From the NCBI GenBank assembly GCA_015654715.1, contig JAATGK010000250.1:1-6567 (forward strand): a stretch of 6,567 nucleotides of DNA, given 5' to 3'. The notes beneath the pieces are model-generated. The model was not told the origin of the DNA, did no database searches, and worked only from the letters and a program-made list of their open reading frames with translations. Positions 1 to 6,520 of the stretch are shown piece by piece. A program made the position numbers and the translations under genes. The DNA is from Alphaproteobacteria bacterium. GTDB taxonomy: Bacteria; Pseudomonadota; Alphaproteobacteria; Micropepsales; Micropepsaceae. How positions within the stretch are numbered: the first letter of the stretch is position 1; every line of letters begins with the position of its first letter.

Positions 1-1065
1 ATGGACGGCTTCGAGACCAACGAAGGCGTCATCCTGATCGCCGCCACCAACCGGCCCGACGTGCTCGATCCGGCGCTGCTGCGCCCCGGCCGTTTCGACC
101 GCGAAATCACCGTTCCCAACCCGGATCTCGCCGGCCGCGAGAAAATTTTGCGCGTGCATATGCGCAAAGTTCCGCTGGCCCCCGATGTCGATCCGCGCAC
201 CATCGCGCGCGGTACGCCTGGCTTCTCGGGCGCCGATCTCGCCAACCTCGTCAACGAAGCGGCCTTGCTGGCGGCCCGCCGCGGCAAACGCGTCGTCGCA
301 ATGGGCGAGCTCGAAGATGCCAAAGACAAAGTGATGATGGGCGCCGAGCGGCGTTCGCTGGCGATGAGCGAGCAGGAGAAGAAGCTCACCGCTTTTCACG
401 AAGCCGGTCATGCCCTCGTCTGTATGCATATGCCGCAGCACGATCCGCTGCACAAAGTGACGATCATTCCGCGCGGCCGTGCCCTCGGCGTGACGATGAA
501 CCTGCCGACGGAAGACAAGCACTCCTACACCAAGCAATACTGTGTCTCGCGTCTGGCCTCGATGTTCGGCGGCCGCGAGGCCGAAGTGCTGATCTTCGGT
601 CAGGACAATGTCACCAACGGCGCCACCGGCGACATCATGCAAGCGACCCGCATGGCGCGCGCCATGGTGATGGAATGGGGCATGAGCGAGAAGCTCGGCC
701 GCGTGCGCTATCGCGGCAACGAGCAGGAAGTGTTCCTCGGCCATTCGGTGGCGCAGTCGCTCAACATGTCGGAAGAGACCGCCAAGCTGATCGACGAAGA
801 AGTGCGCACCATGATCGAATCGGCCGAAGCCACCGCTCGTGGCATTCTCACCGACAAGAAGCACGATCTCGAAATCATCGCCAACGGTTTGCTCGAATAC
901 GAGACACTGTCGGGCGACGAAATCGTGGCGCTGCTGAAGGGCATTCCGCCGGTCCGCACGCCTTACGAGGAACCCGAGCCGCAGCGCGGTCCTGGTCCCT
1001 CCGTGCCGCAAGCCGGTGTGCCCCGTGGCGGCATCATCGCACCGGAGCCGCAGCCCGGGCACTGA
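1..1065 (+). CDS. ftsH: FtsH, ATP-dependent zinc metalloprotease (5'-truncated by window edge)
   Basis: FtsH is a hexameric inner-membrane AAA+ protease that extracts and degrades misfolded membrane proteins and some short-lived cytosolic regulators. Only the C-terminal 354 residues are present. The ATG at position 1 is an internal methionine, so the true start, the two membrane helices, Walker A and Walker B lie outside the window. Visible in order: the second region of homology (ATNRPD at 15-20, LLRPGRFDR at 26-34, with arginine-finger candidates R28 and R31); the AAA lid ([19 protein letters not shown]); the zinc motif HEAGH at 133-137; and the likely third zinc ligand D211 in GATGD. Residue numbers run a constant 284 below E. 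coli FtsH (H417, H421, D495), so no internal indel is apparent. The tail from about 320 is rich in Pro, Gly and Glu and presumably disordered, as in other alphaproteobacterial FtsH. It ends in TGA before a terminator-like hairpin. Confidence 0.97.
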   Translation: MDGFETNEGVILIAATNRPDVLDPALLRPGRFDREITVPNPDLAGREKILRVHMRKVPLAPDVDPRTIARGTPGFSGADLANLVNEAALLAARRGKRVVAMGELEDAKDKVMMGAERRSLAMSEQEKKLTAFHEAGHALVCMHMPQHDPLHKVTIIPRGRALGVTMNLPTEDKHSYTKQYCVSRLASMFGGREAEVLIFGQDNVTNGATGDIMQATRMARAMVMEWGMSEKLGRVRYRGNEQEVFLGHSVAQSLNMSEETAKLIDEEVRTMIESAEATARGILTDKKHDLEIIANGLLEYETLSGDEIVALLKGIPPVRTPYEEPEPQRGPGPSVPQAGVPRGGIIAPEPQPGH

Positions 1066-1087
1066 CGCCACGGCGGTCGACGTTTAC

Positions 1088-1122
1088 GGAAAGGGCTCGG
1101 GCATTCACCTGGGCCCTTTTCC
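1088..1122 (+). terminator. Probable intrinsic terminator after ftsH
   Basis: A 12-base arm (1090-1101, AAAGGGCTCGGG) can pair with 1108-1119 (CCTGGGCCCTTT) around a 6-base loop. The outer 7 pairs are perfect, and two G-T wobbles fall in the inner part. The descending arm runs into TTTT and then CC, so the T-tract is short. It lies 22 bases after the ftsH stop and about 45 bases before folP. It would end or attenuate ftsH transcripts, in which case folP needs read-through or its own promoter. A TTGACG at 1132-1137 is a possible -35, but I see no good -10 behind it. Confidence 0.6.
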
Positions 1123-1153
1123 ATGATCAGTTTGACGCGCTGGAATGCCGTCT

Positions 1154-1159
1154 GGAGAG
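1154..1159 (+). promoter_or_regulatory. Ribosome binding site deciding the folP start
   Basis: GGAGAG lies 6 bases before the ATG at 1166. An in-frame ATG at 1145 has no comparable purine tract at a suitable distance and would place this site inside the coding region. The protein read from 1166 begins [12 protein letters not shown], which matches where DHPS and Sul proteins normally begin. Confidence 0.7.
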
Positions 1160-1165
1160 TCCTGC

Positions 1166-1975
1166 ATGAACCCGGCCATCCTCGGCATCCTCAACATCAC
1201 GGCGGATTCGTTTTCCGATGGCGGCAAATATCTCGATCCCGCCGCGGCGCTCGCCCATGCCCGCGAACTGATGGCGGGGGGCGCTCATGGGATCGACATC
1301 GGCGCCGCGGCCTCCAATCCGAAATCCGCACCGGTACCGCCGGAGGTTGAGATTGCCCGTCTCAAACCGATCGTGACAGCATTGGTGCGGGAGGGCATGC
1401 CGGTCTCGATCGACACCTTCGCGCCTGAGGTGCAGCGCTGGGCGCTGGGCGAGGGTGTCGCTTATCTCAACGATATCCACGGTTTTCCCGATCCCGCGCT
1501 CTATCCGCTGCTGGCCGACAGTTCCGCGAAGCTGATCGTGATGCACGCCGTGCAGGCTGAGGGGCGGGCGGCGGCCGACGATGTTTCGCCCGGCACCATA
1601 TTCAAGCGCATTCTGGAATTCTTCGACACTCGCCTGACGGCGCTGACCGCGGCGGGTGTCGCCCGCGACCGGCTGATCGTCGACCCCGGCATGGGCATGT
1701 TTCTGGGGCGTCATGCTGAGGCCTCCTATGAGGTTTTGCGGCGGACAGCGGAGCTCAAAAAAGCCTTCGATCTGCCGGTGCTGATCTCGGTGTCGCGAAA
1801 ATCGTTCCTGCGCGGCGGCCGTCCCGCCACCGCGGCCGGGCCCGCCACCTTGGCCGCCGAACTTTTTGCATGTTGGCAAGGGGCGGACTATATCCGCACC
1901 CACGATCCAGCCGCTTTGGCCGATGGTCTTAGGGTGTGGGGCGCCGTTTTAACCGGTAATATAACGTCAACTTAA
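1166..1975 (+). CDS. folP: Dihydropteroate synthase of Sul (sulfonamide-resistance) type
   Basis: This cytosolic TIM-barrel enzyme condenses 6-hydroxymethyl-dihydropterin pyrophosphate with p-aminobenzoate to dihydropteroate in folate synthesis; it is the sulfonamide target. It has 269 residues. Fold landmarks: [14 protein letters not shown] (7-20), SIDTF (81-85), LNDI (101-104), MH (126-127), DPGMG (173-177), SVSRKSF (208-214) and IRTH (243-246). The loops are not standard. Where ordinary DHPS has ESTRPG, this protein has [12 protein letters not shown] (46-57). It also has [22 protein letters not shown] and TLAAEL, all as in Sul1/Sul2/Sul3 recalled from memory, and DPGMG and SVSRKSF carry the same residue numbers as in Sul1. 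Met178 replaces the first Phe of the Sul GFF. No integron, ISCR or transposase is visible, and the gene occupies the standard ftsH-folP-glmM slot. The enzyme assignment is firm, the Sul-type assignment is strong, and actual drug resistance is an inference. Confidence 0.93.
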   Translation: MNPAILGILNITADSFSDGGKYLDPAAALAHARELMAGGAHGIDIGAAASNPKSAPVPPEVEIARLKPIVTALVREGMPVSIDTFAPEVQRWALGEGVAYLNDIHGFPDPALYPLLADSSAKLIVMHAVQAEGRAAADDVSPGTIFKRILEFFDTRLTALTAAGVARDRLIVDPGMGMFLGRHAEASYEVLRRTAELKKAFDLPVLISVSRKSFLRGGRPATAAGPATLAAELFACWQGADYIRTHDPAALADGLRVWGAVLTGNITST

Positions 1976-1992
1976 ACCTCCGGGAATATTGG

Positions 1993-1998
1993 TATTAT
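1993..1998 (+). promoter_or_regulatory. Weak candidate -10 box in the folP-glmM gap
   Basis: TATTAT lies in an AT-rich pocket 36 bases before the glmM start. The best upstream partner, TTAAAC at 1972-1977, is only 15 bases away and poorly matched to TTGACA. The gap also contains a 5-base inverted repeat (GGGAA 1982-1986, TTCCC 2005-2009) and a run of nine A at 2012-2020. This could be an internal promoter for glmM-thiD, or simply untranslated operon spacer. Confidence 0.25.
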
Positions 1999-2022
1999 TC
2001 TGCGTTCCCAGAAAAAAAAAGC

Positions 2023-2032
2023 AGGCGAGGGG
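2023..2032 (+). promoter_or_regulatory. glmM ribosome binding site
   Basis: The purine-rich AGGCGAGGGG immediately precedes the ATG at 2035. The GAGG core (2027-2030) leaves a short spacer of 4 bases. The start is also fixed by the protein, since FGTDGIRG comes at residues 6-13 as usual for GlmM. Confidence 0.55.
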
Positions 2033-2034
2033 CG

Positions 2035-3381
2035 ATGACGCGCAAGTTCTTCGGCACTGACGGCATTCGTGGTCAGGCCAACACCCATCCGATGACGGCG
2101 GAGATCGCCATGAAGGTCGGCATGGCGGCCGGCCGTATCTTCCGCCGCGGCGAACATCGCGGCCGCGTGGTGATCGGCAAGGATACCCGTCTGTCGGGCT
2201 ACATGGTCGAGAATGCCCTGGTCGCAGGCTTTACCTCGGTGGGCATGGATGTATTCCAGTTCGGGCCCCTGCCGACCCCGGGTGTGGCGATGCTGACGCG
2301 GTCGTTGCGCGCCGACCTCGGCGTTATGATCTCGGCCTCGCACAATCCCTACACCGACAACGGCATCAAGCTGTTCGCCCCTGACGGCAACAAGCTGTCG
2401 GATGCGCGCGAGGAGCAGATCGAAGCCCTGATGATGAATGGGCTCGAAAGCGGTCTGGCGGCACCCGCCAGGATCGGCCGCGCCAAGCGCATCGACGACG
2501 CTCAGGCGCGTTACATCGAACTCGTCAAAGGCACTTTCCCGCGCCATTTGCGCCTCGACGGCCTGCGTGTGGTGATCGATTGCGCCAACGGGGCCGCCTA
2601 CAAGGTAGCGCCAGCGGTGATGTGGGAGTTGGGGGCCGAGATCATTGCGCTTGGCGTCGAGCCGGACGGCTCCAACATCAACCTCGAATGCGGGTCGACC
2701 GCGCCGGAAGCAATGTGCGCCAAGGTGCGCGAGGTGCGGGCCGATTTCGGCTTGTCGCTTGACGGCGATGCCGATCGCGTGGTGCTGGCCGACGAGCACG
2801 GCCGCATCATCGACGGCGACCAGGTGCTGGCGCTGATCGCCTCGTGCTGGAAGAAGACCGACGGATTGCGTGGCGGCGGCGTGGTCGGCACGGTGATGTC
2901 GAACGTCGGGCTGGAGCGCTATCTCGGCAGCCTCGATTTGAAGCTGGTGCGCGCTTCGGTTGGCGACCGCTATGTCATCGAGGAGATGAAGAAGGGCGGC
3001 TACAACGTCGGCGGCGAGCAGTCGGGCCACATCGTGCTCAACGACTTCTGCACCACCGGCGACGGCCTCATCGCCGGTCTGCAGGTGCTGGCGGCGATTG
3101 CCAAGGAGGGCAAACCCGCCTCCGAAGCCTGCCATCTGTTCGAACCGCTGCCGCAGGTGCTGAGGAACATCCGCTTCAAGCACGGTGCGCCGCTCGAACA
3201 CGAAAAGGTCAAGAAGGCGATCGAAACCTGCCGCGCCAAGCTTGACGGCAAGGGCCGCATCCTGGTGCGCAAATCCGGTACCGAACCGGTGATCCGCATC
3301 ATGGCCGAAGGCGACGACGAAAAGCAGATCACCGCCGTGGTCGGCGAGATCGCTCGCGCCATCGAGGACGCATCGGCGTGA
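2035..3381 (+). CDS. glmM: Phosphoglucosamine mutase
   Basis: GlmM interconverts glucosamine-6-phosphate and glucosamine-1-phosphate in the cytosol, feeding UDP-GlcNAc for peptidoglycan and lipopolysaccharide. The 448-residue length is normal for the family. All four alpha-D-phosphohexomutase signatures are visible: FGTDGIRG (6-13); the phosphoserine loop [16 protein letters not shown] with catalytic Ser102 (same number as in E. coli); the magnesium loop DGDADR (243-248); the sugar-binding loop GGEQSGH (326-332); and the C-terminal phosphate-binding loop RKSGTEP (412-418). Activation by Ser102 phosphorylation is family knowledge. The gene lies 59 bases after folP and overlaps the next gene by 4 bases. 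It is intact, with no sign of transfer. Its position beside a Sul-type folP matters because glmM fragments accompany sul2 on mobile elements. Confidence 0.98.
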   Translation: MTRKFFGTDGIRGQANTHPMTAEIAMKVGMAAGRIFRRGEHRGRVVIGKDTRLSGYMVENALVAGFTSVGMDVFQFGPLPTPGVAMLTRSLRADLGVMISASHNPYTDNGIKLFAPDGNKLSDAREEQIEALMMNGLESGLAAPARIGRAKRIDDAQARYIELVKGTFPRHLRLDGLRVVIDCANGAAYKVAPAVMWELGAEIIALGVEPDGSNINLECGSTAPEAMCAKVREVRADFGLSLDGDADRVVLADEHGRIIDGDQVLALIASCWKKTDGLRGGGVVGTVMSNVGLERYLGSLDLKLVRASVGDRYVIEEMKKGGYNVGGEQSGHIVLNDFCTTGDGLIAGLQVLAAIAKEGKPASEACHLFEPLPQVLRNIRFKHGAPLEHEKVKKAIETCRAKLDGKGRILVRKSGTEPVIRIMAEGDDEKQITAVVGEIARAIEDASA

Positions 3382-4205
3382 GTCTGCCGAGGCTACTCAT
3401 CATCGCCGGCTCCGATTCATCGGGCGGGGCCGGCATTCAGGCTGACATCAAGACGGCGTCGGCCTTCGGCGTTTTCGCCATGACGGCGATCACCGCGATC
3501 ACGGCGCAGAACACCACCGGCGTCACTGCGGTGCATGCCGTGCCGCCCGAGGTGGTCCGCCAGCAGATCATCGCCTGCCTCAAAGACATCGGCGCCGATG
3601 CGATCAAGACCGGCATGCTGGCCAACGCCGCCATTGTGCGCGTGGTGGCCGCGACGCTTGCCGAATATGCACCCGGCGTGCCGCTGGTGGTCGATCCGGT
3701 GATGGTGGCGACCTCGGGCGCGGCGCTGCTGAAGCCGGACGCGGAAAAAATCCTGATCAAAAAGCTGATCCCACTCGCCACGCTGGTCACGCCCAACATT
3801 CCGGAGTCCAAGCGGCTGACCGGGATCACCCGGTCCGACCGCGCCTCCTTGCGTAAGGCGGCGGGCATCTTGCGGCATATGGGGGCCAAGGCGGCGCTCA
3901 TCAAGGGCGGCCATTCGTCCAAGATAACCATCGACGACATGCTGGTGTGGGACGAGGGCGAGAGCATCTTCACGTTCCCGCGGCTCAAGACCCGGAGCAC
4001 GCACGGCACCGGGTGCACGCTGGCCTCGGCGATCGCCGCCGGGCTGGCCAAGGGACTGCCGCTATCGATCGCCGTGGGCGAGGCGCGCCAATATGTCCAG
4101 GCCGCCATCGCGTCGGCGCCGGGCTTCGGCAAAGGTCACGGCCCGCTCAATCACATGGTGCAGTGGAAGGGCAAACCAGTGCCGGGATCGGTACTGAAGC
4201 CTTAA
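3378..4205 (+). CDS. thiD: Hydroxymethylpyrimidine / hydroxymethylpyrimidine-phosphate kinase
   Basis: ThiD, a ribokinase-fold enzyme, phosphorylates HMP and then HMP-phosphate to HMP pyrophosphate, the pyrimidine half of thiamine. Its 275 residues are normal for a stand-alone ThiD with no ThiE or TenA fusion. Motifs: [17 protein letters not shown] (10-26), AQNTTGV (43-49) with the HMP-contacting Gln44, DAIKTGML (74-81), [15 protein letters not shown] (104-118), LVTPNIPE (136-143), and the anion-hole/ATP motif HGTGCT (209-214) with Cys213, the position recalled as catalytic in Salmonella ThiD. The GTG start at 3378 overlaps the glmM stop (GTGA), and a GAGG lies about 10 bases upstream inside glmM, so translation is probably coupled. 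No TPP riboswitch can precede it, because there is no leader. Its stop overlaps that of the convergent gene. Confidence 0.96.
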   Translation: MSLPRLLIIAGSDSSGGAGIQADIKTASAFGVFAMTAITAITAQNTTGVTAVHAVPPEVVRQQIIACLKDIGADAIKTGMLANAAIVRVVAATLAEYAPGVPLVVDPVMVATSGAALLKPDAEKILIKKLIPLATLVTPNIPESKRLTGITRSDRASLRKAAGILRHMGAKAALIKGGHSSKITIDDMLVWDEGESIFTFPRLKTRSTHGTGCTLASAIAAGLAKGLPLSIAVGEARQYVQAAIASAPGFGKGHGPLNHMVQWKGKPVPGSVLKP

Positions 4206-4585
4206 TCGTTCCAGGTTCCGGCGACGATCTCTTGATCGTCTTGGGTATCGCGTTCGATCTTGAGGAACTCGTAATAGCCGCATTTGCCGGTGGGATAGGC
4301 CCGGCAGATATAGGGCCGTGCCGTATAGACGGTGCAGCGGCGCGCCTCGGTATCGAAAAAGCGGCAGATCTTGCCGAAATGCTGGTCGGCCTTGCGGCGC
4401 ATTTTGTAGGCGCCGTCTTTGATGTCGACCTTGCGGCCCGGGGTGACGAACTTCTTCTTGGCCTCGGCGAGGGTGACCTTGAAGTGCTTGGCGAGCCTTT
4501 TCAGGTCGCTCTCCTTCACCGGAATGATGTGATAGGAGCAGCAATAGCCCGGGCACTTCGAACAATCGAACGGTTTTTTAGCCAT
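4202..4585 (-). CDS. YkgJ-type cysteine-cluster (putative zinc/iron-chelating) protein
   Basis: A small protein of 127 residues with the N-terminal pattern C-x2-C-x3-CC (C8, C11, C15, C16) and four further cysteines (C74, C84, C94, C102). The segments ICRFFD, CTVYTARPYICRAYP and KCGYYE are typical of the YkgJ / CxxCxxxCC family (putative zinc- or iron-chelating domain). The biochemical role is unknown. I see no membrane segment or signal peptide, so it should be cytosolic. I chose the ATG at 4585 because AGGG stands 4 bases before it. The in-frame ATG at 4597 lacks such a site, and the one at 4654 lies inside a palindromic repeat. It is downstream of purA on the same strand, 121 bases away, and its stop overlaps that of thiD in a shared TTAA, leaving no room for a terminator. 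The family call is good; the function is open. Confidence 0.85.
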   Translation of the reverse strand: MAKKPFDCSKCPGYCCSYHIIPVKESDLKRLAKHFKVTLAEAKKKFVTPGRKVDIKDGAYKMRRKADQHFGKICRFFDTEARRCTVYTARPYICRAYPTGKCGYYEFLKIERDTQDDQEIVAGTWND

Positions 4586-4625
4586 GATTCCCTGCATAAC
4601 AGCGCTCGCGCCGCTTATCAATTCG

Positions 4626-4637
4626 GCGCAATTGCGC
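4626..4637. repeat. 12-bp perfect palindrome upstream of the YkgJ-type gene
   Basis: GCGCAATTGCGC is its own reverse complement. It is 41 bases upstream of the 4585 start, in the gap after purA. A dimeric regulator site is possible, but nothing beyond the symmetry supports it, and short GC-rich palindromes are common in such genomes. Confidence 0.35.
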
Positions 4638-4651
4638 ACTGACCGTATGGA

Positions 4652-4693
4652 CATCCTTCGAGACGGTCACTGCGCTCCCTCCTCAGGATGAGG
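4652..4693. repeat. REP-like palindromic intergenic repeat
   Basis: The unit begins CATCCTTCGAGACGG and ends CTCCTCAGGATGAGG. CATCCT (4652-4657) pairs with AGGATG (4685-4690), and GAG (4660-4662) pairs with the adjacent CTC (4682-4684) after a 2-base bulge. I recall this sequence pattern as a dispersed intergenic element in Bradyrhizobium-like and other alphaproteobacterial genomes. Only one copy lies in this window, so the repeat status rests on recall. It sits 14 bases past the purA stop, where its hairpin could act as a 3' boundary for purA mRNA. Confidence 0.65.
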
Positions 4694-4706
4694 GCGTCGC
4701 GAAGAA

Positions 4707-5993
4707 TCACCCCAAGAACGGGTCGTGGACGAGGATGGTGTCTTCGCGTTCGGGGCTGGTGGAGAGCAGCGCCACCGGGGCATCGATCAACTCCTCGATG
4801 CGGCGGACGTATTTGATCGCATTGGCCGGAAGCTGGGCCCAACTGCGTGCCCCGCGGGTCGATTCCTTCCACCCCGGAATGGTCTCGTAGAGCGGCTCGA
4901 TCCGCGCCTGTTCCACCGCATCGGCGGGCAGATAGTCGTGATCCTTGCCGTCGAGCTTGTAGCCGACGCAAACCTTGATCTCGTCGAAGCCGTCGAGCAC
5001 GTCGAGCTTGGTCAGCGCGATGCCGTCGACGCCGCCGGTGACGATGGTCTGGCGCACCAAGACCGCATCGAACCAGCCGCAGCGGCGCTTACGCCCCGTG
5101 ACGGTGCCGAATTCGGCGCCGCGCTGGCCGATCTTTTCGCCGATGTCGTTCTTCTGCTCGGTCGGGAAGGGGCCGTCGCCGACGCGGGTGGTATAGGCTT
5201 TGACGATGCCGAGGACATAACCGATCTGATGCGGACCGATGCCCGAGCCCGCCGCCGCTTGTCCCGCCACCGTGTTCGACGAGGTGACGAAGGGATAGGT
5301 GCCATGGTCGACATCCAGCAGCACCGCTTGGGCGCCTTCGAACAAAATCCGCTTGTTCGCCTTGCGCGCCTGATCGAGCAGCCGCCACACCGGCCCGATG
5401 AAGGGCAGAATGCTGGGTGCGATTTCTTTCAATTGCGCCAGCACGTCTTCCGGCTTGATCTCGGGGGCGCCGACGCCGCGCCGCAGCGCGTTGTGATGGG
5501 CCAGCAGGCGGTCGATCTTGCCCGGCAGGGTGCTGAAGTCTTTCAAATCCACCGCCCGGATGGCGCGGCGGCCGACCTTGTCTTCGTAGGCCGGGCCGAT
5601 GCCGCGCTTGGTGGTGCCGAGGGCCTGCACGCCGGTCTCGCGCGCCGCATCAAGCTCGCGATGCAGCGGCAGGATCAAAGCGGCATTCTCGGCCACCGCC
5701 AGATTGGCGGGCGTCACTGAGACGCCGAGGTCCTTCAGCCGTCCGATCTCGGCCGCCAGCGCCCAGGGATCGACCACGACACCGTTGCCGATCACTGCCA
5801 GCTTGCCGGGGCGGACCACGCCCGATGGCAGCAGACTCAGCTTGTAGGTGATGCCGTCGATGACGAGGGTGTGCCCGGCATTGTGGCCGCCCTGGAAACG
5901 CACCACCACGTCGGCGCGGGCCGACAGCCAGTCCACGATCTTGCCTTTGCCCTCGTCGCCCCACTGAGCGCCGATCACCGCCACATTCGCCAT
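4707..5993 (-). CDS. purA: Adenylosuccinate synthetase
   Basis: PurA makes adenylosuccinate from IMP and aspartate with GTP hydrolysis, the first committed step from IMP to AMP, in the cytosol. Its 428 residues compare with about 432 in E. coli. Visible: the GTP/IMP loop [11 protein letters not shown] (8-18) with Asp13; GGHNAGHT (35-42) with His41; the [13 protein letters not shown] segment (127-139); FEGAQ (218-222); the switch-like [15 protein letters not shown] (227-241); VGDGPFPTE (271-279); [13 protein letters not shown] (299-311); and LTKLDVLDG (328-336). After FEGAQ this protein has Ala-Val where E. coli has Gly-Thr, a small change unlikely to abolish activity. The ATG at 5993 is fixed by the position of the N-terminal loop, although no Shine-Dalgarno sequence is apparent in front of it. 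The following same-strand YkgJ-type gene may be read through the repeat between them. Confidence 0.98.
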   Translation of the reverse strand: MANVAVIGAQWGDEGKGKIVDWLSARADVVVRFQGGHNAGHTLVIDGITYKLSLLPSGVVRPGKLAVIGNGVVVDPWALAAEIGRLKDLGVSVTPANLAVAENAALILPLHRELDAARETGVQALGTTKRGIGPAYEDKVGRRAIRAVDLKDFSTLPGKIDRLLAHHNALRRGVGAPEIKPEDVLAQLKEIAPSILPFIGPVWRLLDQARKANKRILFEGAQAVLLDVDHGTYPFVTSSNTVAGQAAAGSGIGPHQIGYVLGIVKAYTTRVGDGPFPTEQKNDIGEKIGQRGAEFGTVTGRKRRCGWFDAVLVRQTIVTGGVDGIALTKLDVLDGFDEIKVCVGYKLDGKDHDYLPADAVEQARIEPLYETIPGWKESTRGARSWAQLPANAIKYVRRIEELIDAPVALLSTSPEREDTILVHDPFLG

Positions 5994-6061
5994 TGTCAGT
6001 ACCCGGATGATTTCTCGGGCCGGTCGCGATCACGTTTTCGAGTCGGACTGGCCCATCCCGG

Positions 6062-6067
6062 GTTATA
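6062..6067 (-). promoter_or_regulatory. Weak candidate -10 box for purA
   Basis: Read on the minus strand this is TATAAC, 68 bases upstream of the purA ATG. I find no convincing -35 at the usual spacing. A short hairpin (CCGG and GGCTT pairing with AAGCCGG, at 6069-6086) lies directly upstream. It is offered only because it is the nearest -10-like hexamer to purA. Confidence 0.2.
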
Positions 6068-6398
6068 CCGGCTTCAAAGCCCCGGCACAGAGGGATTTTT
6101 GCCGCTTTGCGGTGGGTAACCGTTTTGACCCGGACCACCACCCCGTCCCGGACATACGTGATGAAATACACCGGAGTTGCCGGGCGATTTTGAGCCTTTT
6201 GCAGCGCCATCGCGGCTTTGGCAGCGGCAATCTCGCTGCAAACACGCCGCAAAACGGCGTTCGCCTTGCGCTGGAAGGCGGCAAACTCGGGATAGGGGCT
6301 CGCATGAAAGTTGCCGTTGGGCGCGCCAGCCCGCCGCAGCCCGCGCCGCTGGTTGCGGCCCCAATTCCTTTCAGCAACATAATTGTTCTGCGAAATGG

Positions 6399-6416
6399 GG
6401 AGGGGGTCCCCCCTCC
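6399..6416. repeat. GC-rich inverted repeat (hairpin) upstream of purA
   Basis: GGAGGGGG (6399-6406) pairs perfectly with CCCCCTCC (6409-6416) around two bases. It is followed on neither strand by a T-tract, so it is not a good terminator. A second perfect hairpin, ACGCCG-CAAAA-CGGCGT, lies at 6244-6260. Both fall inside the unresolved minus-strand frame. Confidence 0.45.
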
Positions 6417-6514
6417 TGGTAGCGTGCGGTCGAGCCCTTGGCCCACGCGCCATCGCCGCGCGGATCAGCGCGGGCGTATCGGACGGAGCAAGAGCGGTTT
6501 CGTTCATGCAGGAA

Positions 6515-6520
6515 ATTATA
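6515..6520 (-). promoter_or_regulatory. Perfect TATAAT on the minus strand
   Basis: The minus strand reads TATAAT seven bases before the ATG at 6507, inside GCCGTATAATTTCC. Transcription would begin at or next to that ATG, giving a leaderless message or a purA leader of about 510 bases. The -35 is weak: TTATCC at 18-base spacing, while a TTGGCG lies too close at 10 bases. A perfect -10 in GC-rich DNA is suggestive but not decisive. Confidence 0.35.

Larger units (their letters stand above)
5994..6507 (-). other. Region upstream of purA: coding-like minus-strand frame, no recognised gene
   Basis: A minus-strand frame opens with ATG at 6507 and has no stop until 5650, deep inside purA in another frame, so it cannot be a normal complete gene. 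Between about 6375 and 6065 it nevertheless reads like protein: balanced composition, mainly G or C at third positions, an amphipathic stretch (FAAFQRKANAVLRRVCSEIA) and a hydrophobic stretch (VYFITYVRDGVVVRVK). The other two minus frames over the same bases are arginine-rich or low-quality, and they stop at 6063 and 6074. A single frameshift near there would give a normal end 70-80 bases before purA, so a decayed small gene is one reading. The GAPNGNF segment faintly recalls GAPRGNRNA-type small alphaproteobacterial proteins. A long purA leader with chance openness is the alternative. I assign no function. Confidence 0.3.

Noticed and set aside
1145..1165. Earlier folP start at 1145
   Set aside because: It lacks a ribosome binding site, would bury the GGAGAG site, and adds seven residues not expected at the DHPS/Sul N-terminus.
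1127..1903. Open minus-strand frame opposite folP
   Set aside because: folP has clear family motifs on the plus strand, and this frame has shadow-like composition.
1066..2034. Mobile-element origin of the Sul-type folP (integron cassette, ISCR or IS ends)
   Set aside because: I see no transposase, no flanking direct or inverted repeats and no integron conserved segment. The gene order is the standard chromosomal one.
1972..3201. Long open minus-strand frame (about 409 codons) opposite glmM
   Set aside because: It is antisense to a complete GlmM with all motifs and is rich in His, Arg, Gln and Ala. It is a shadow of GC-rich codon use.
3300..3377. TPP riboswitch before thiD
   Set aside because: thiD starts inside the end of glmM (GTGA overlap), so there is no leader for a riboswitch.
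4725..5720. Long open plus-strand frame (about 331 codons) opposite purA
   Set aside because: It mirrors the intact purA coding sequence and has no recognisable motif. It is a shadow frame.
6376..6387. Operator-like AACA-TAAT-TGTT inverted repeat
   Set aside because: Four-base arms are too short to be meaningful, and it falls inside an unresolved frame with no promoter next to it.
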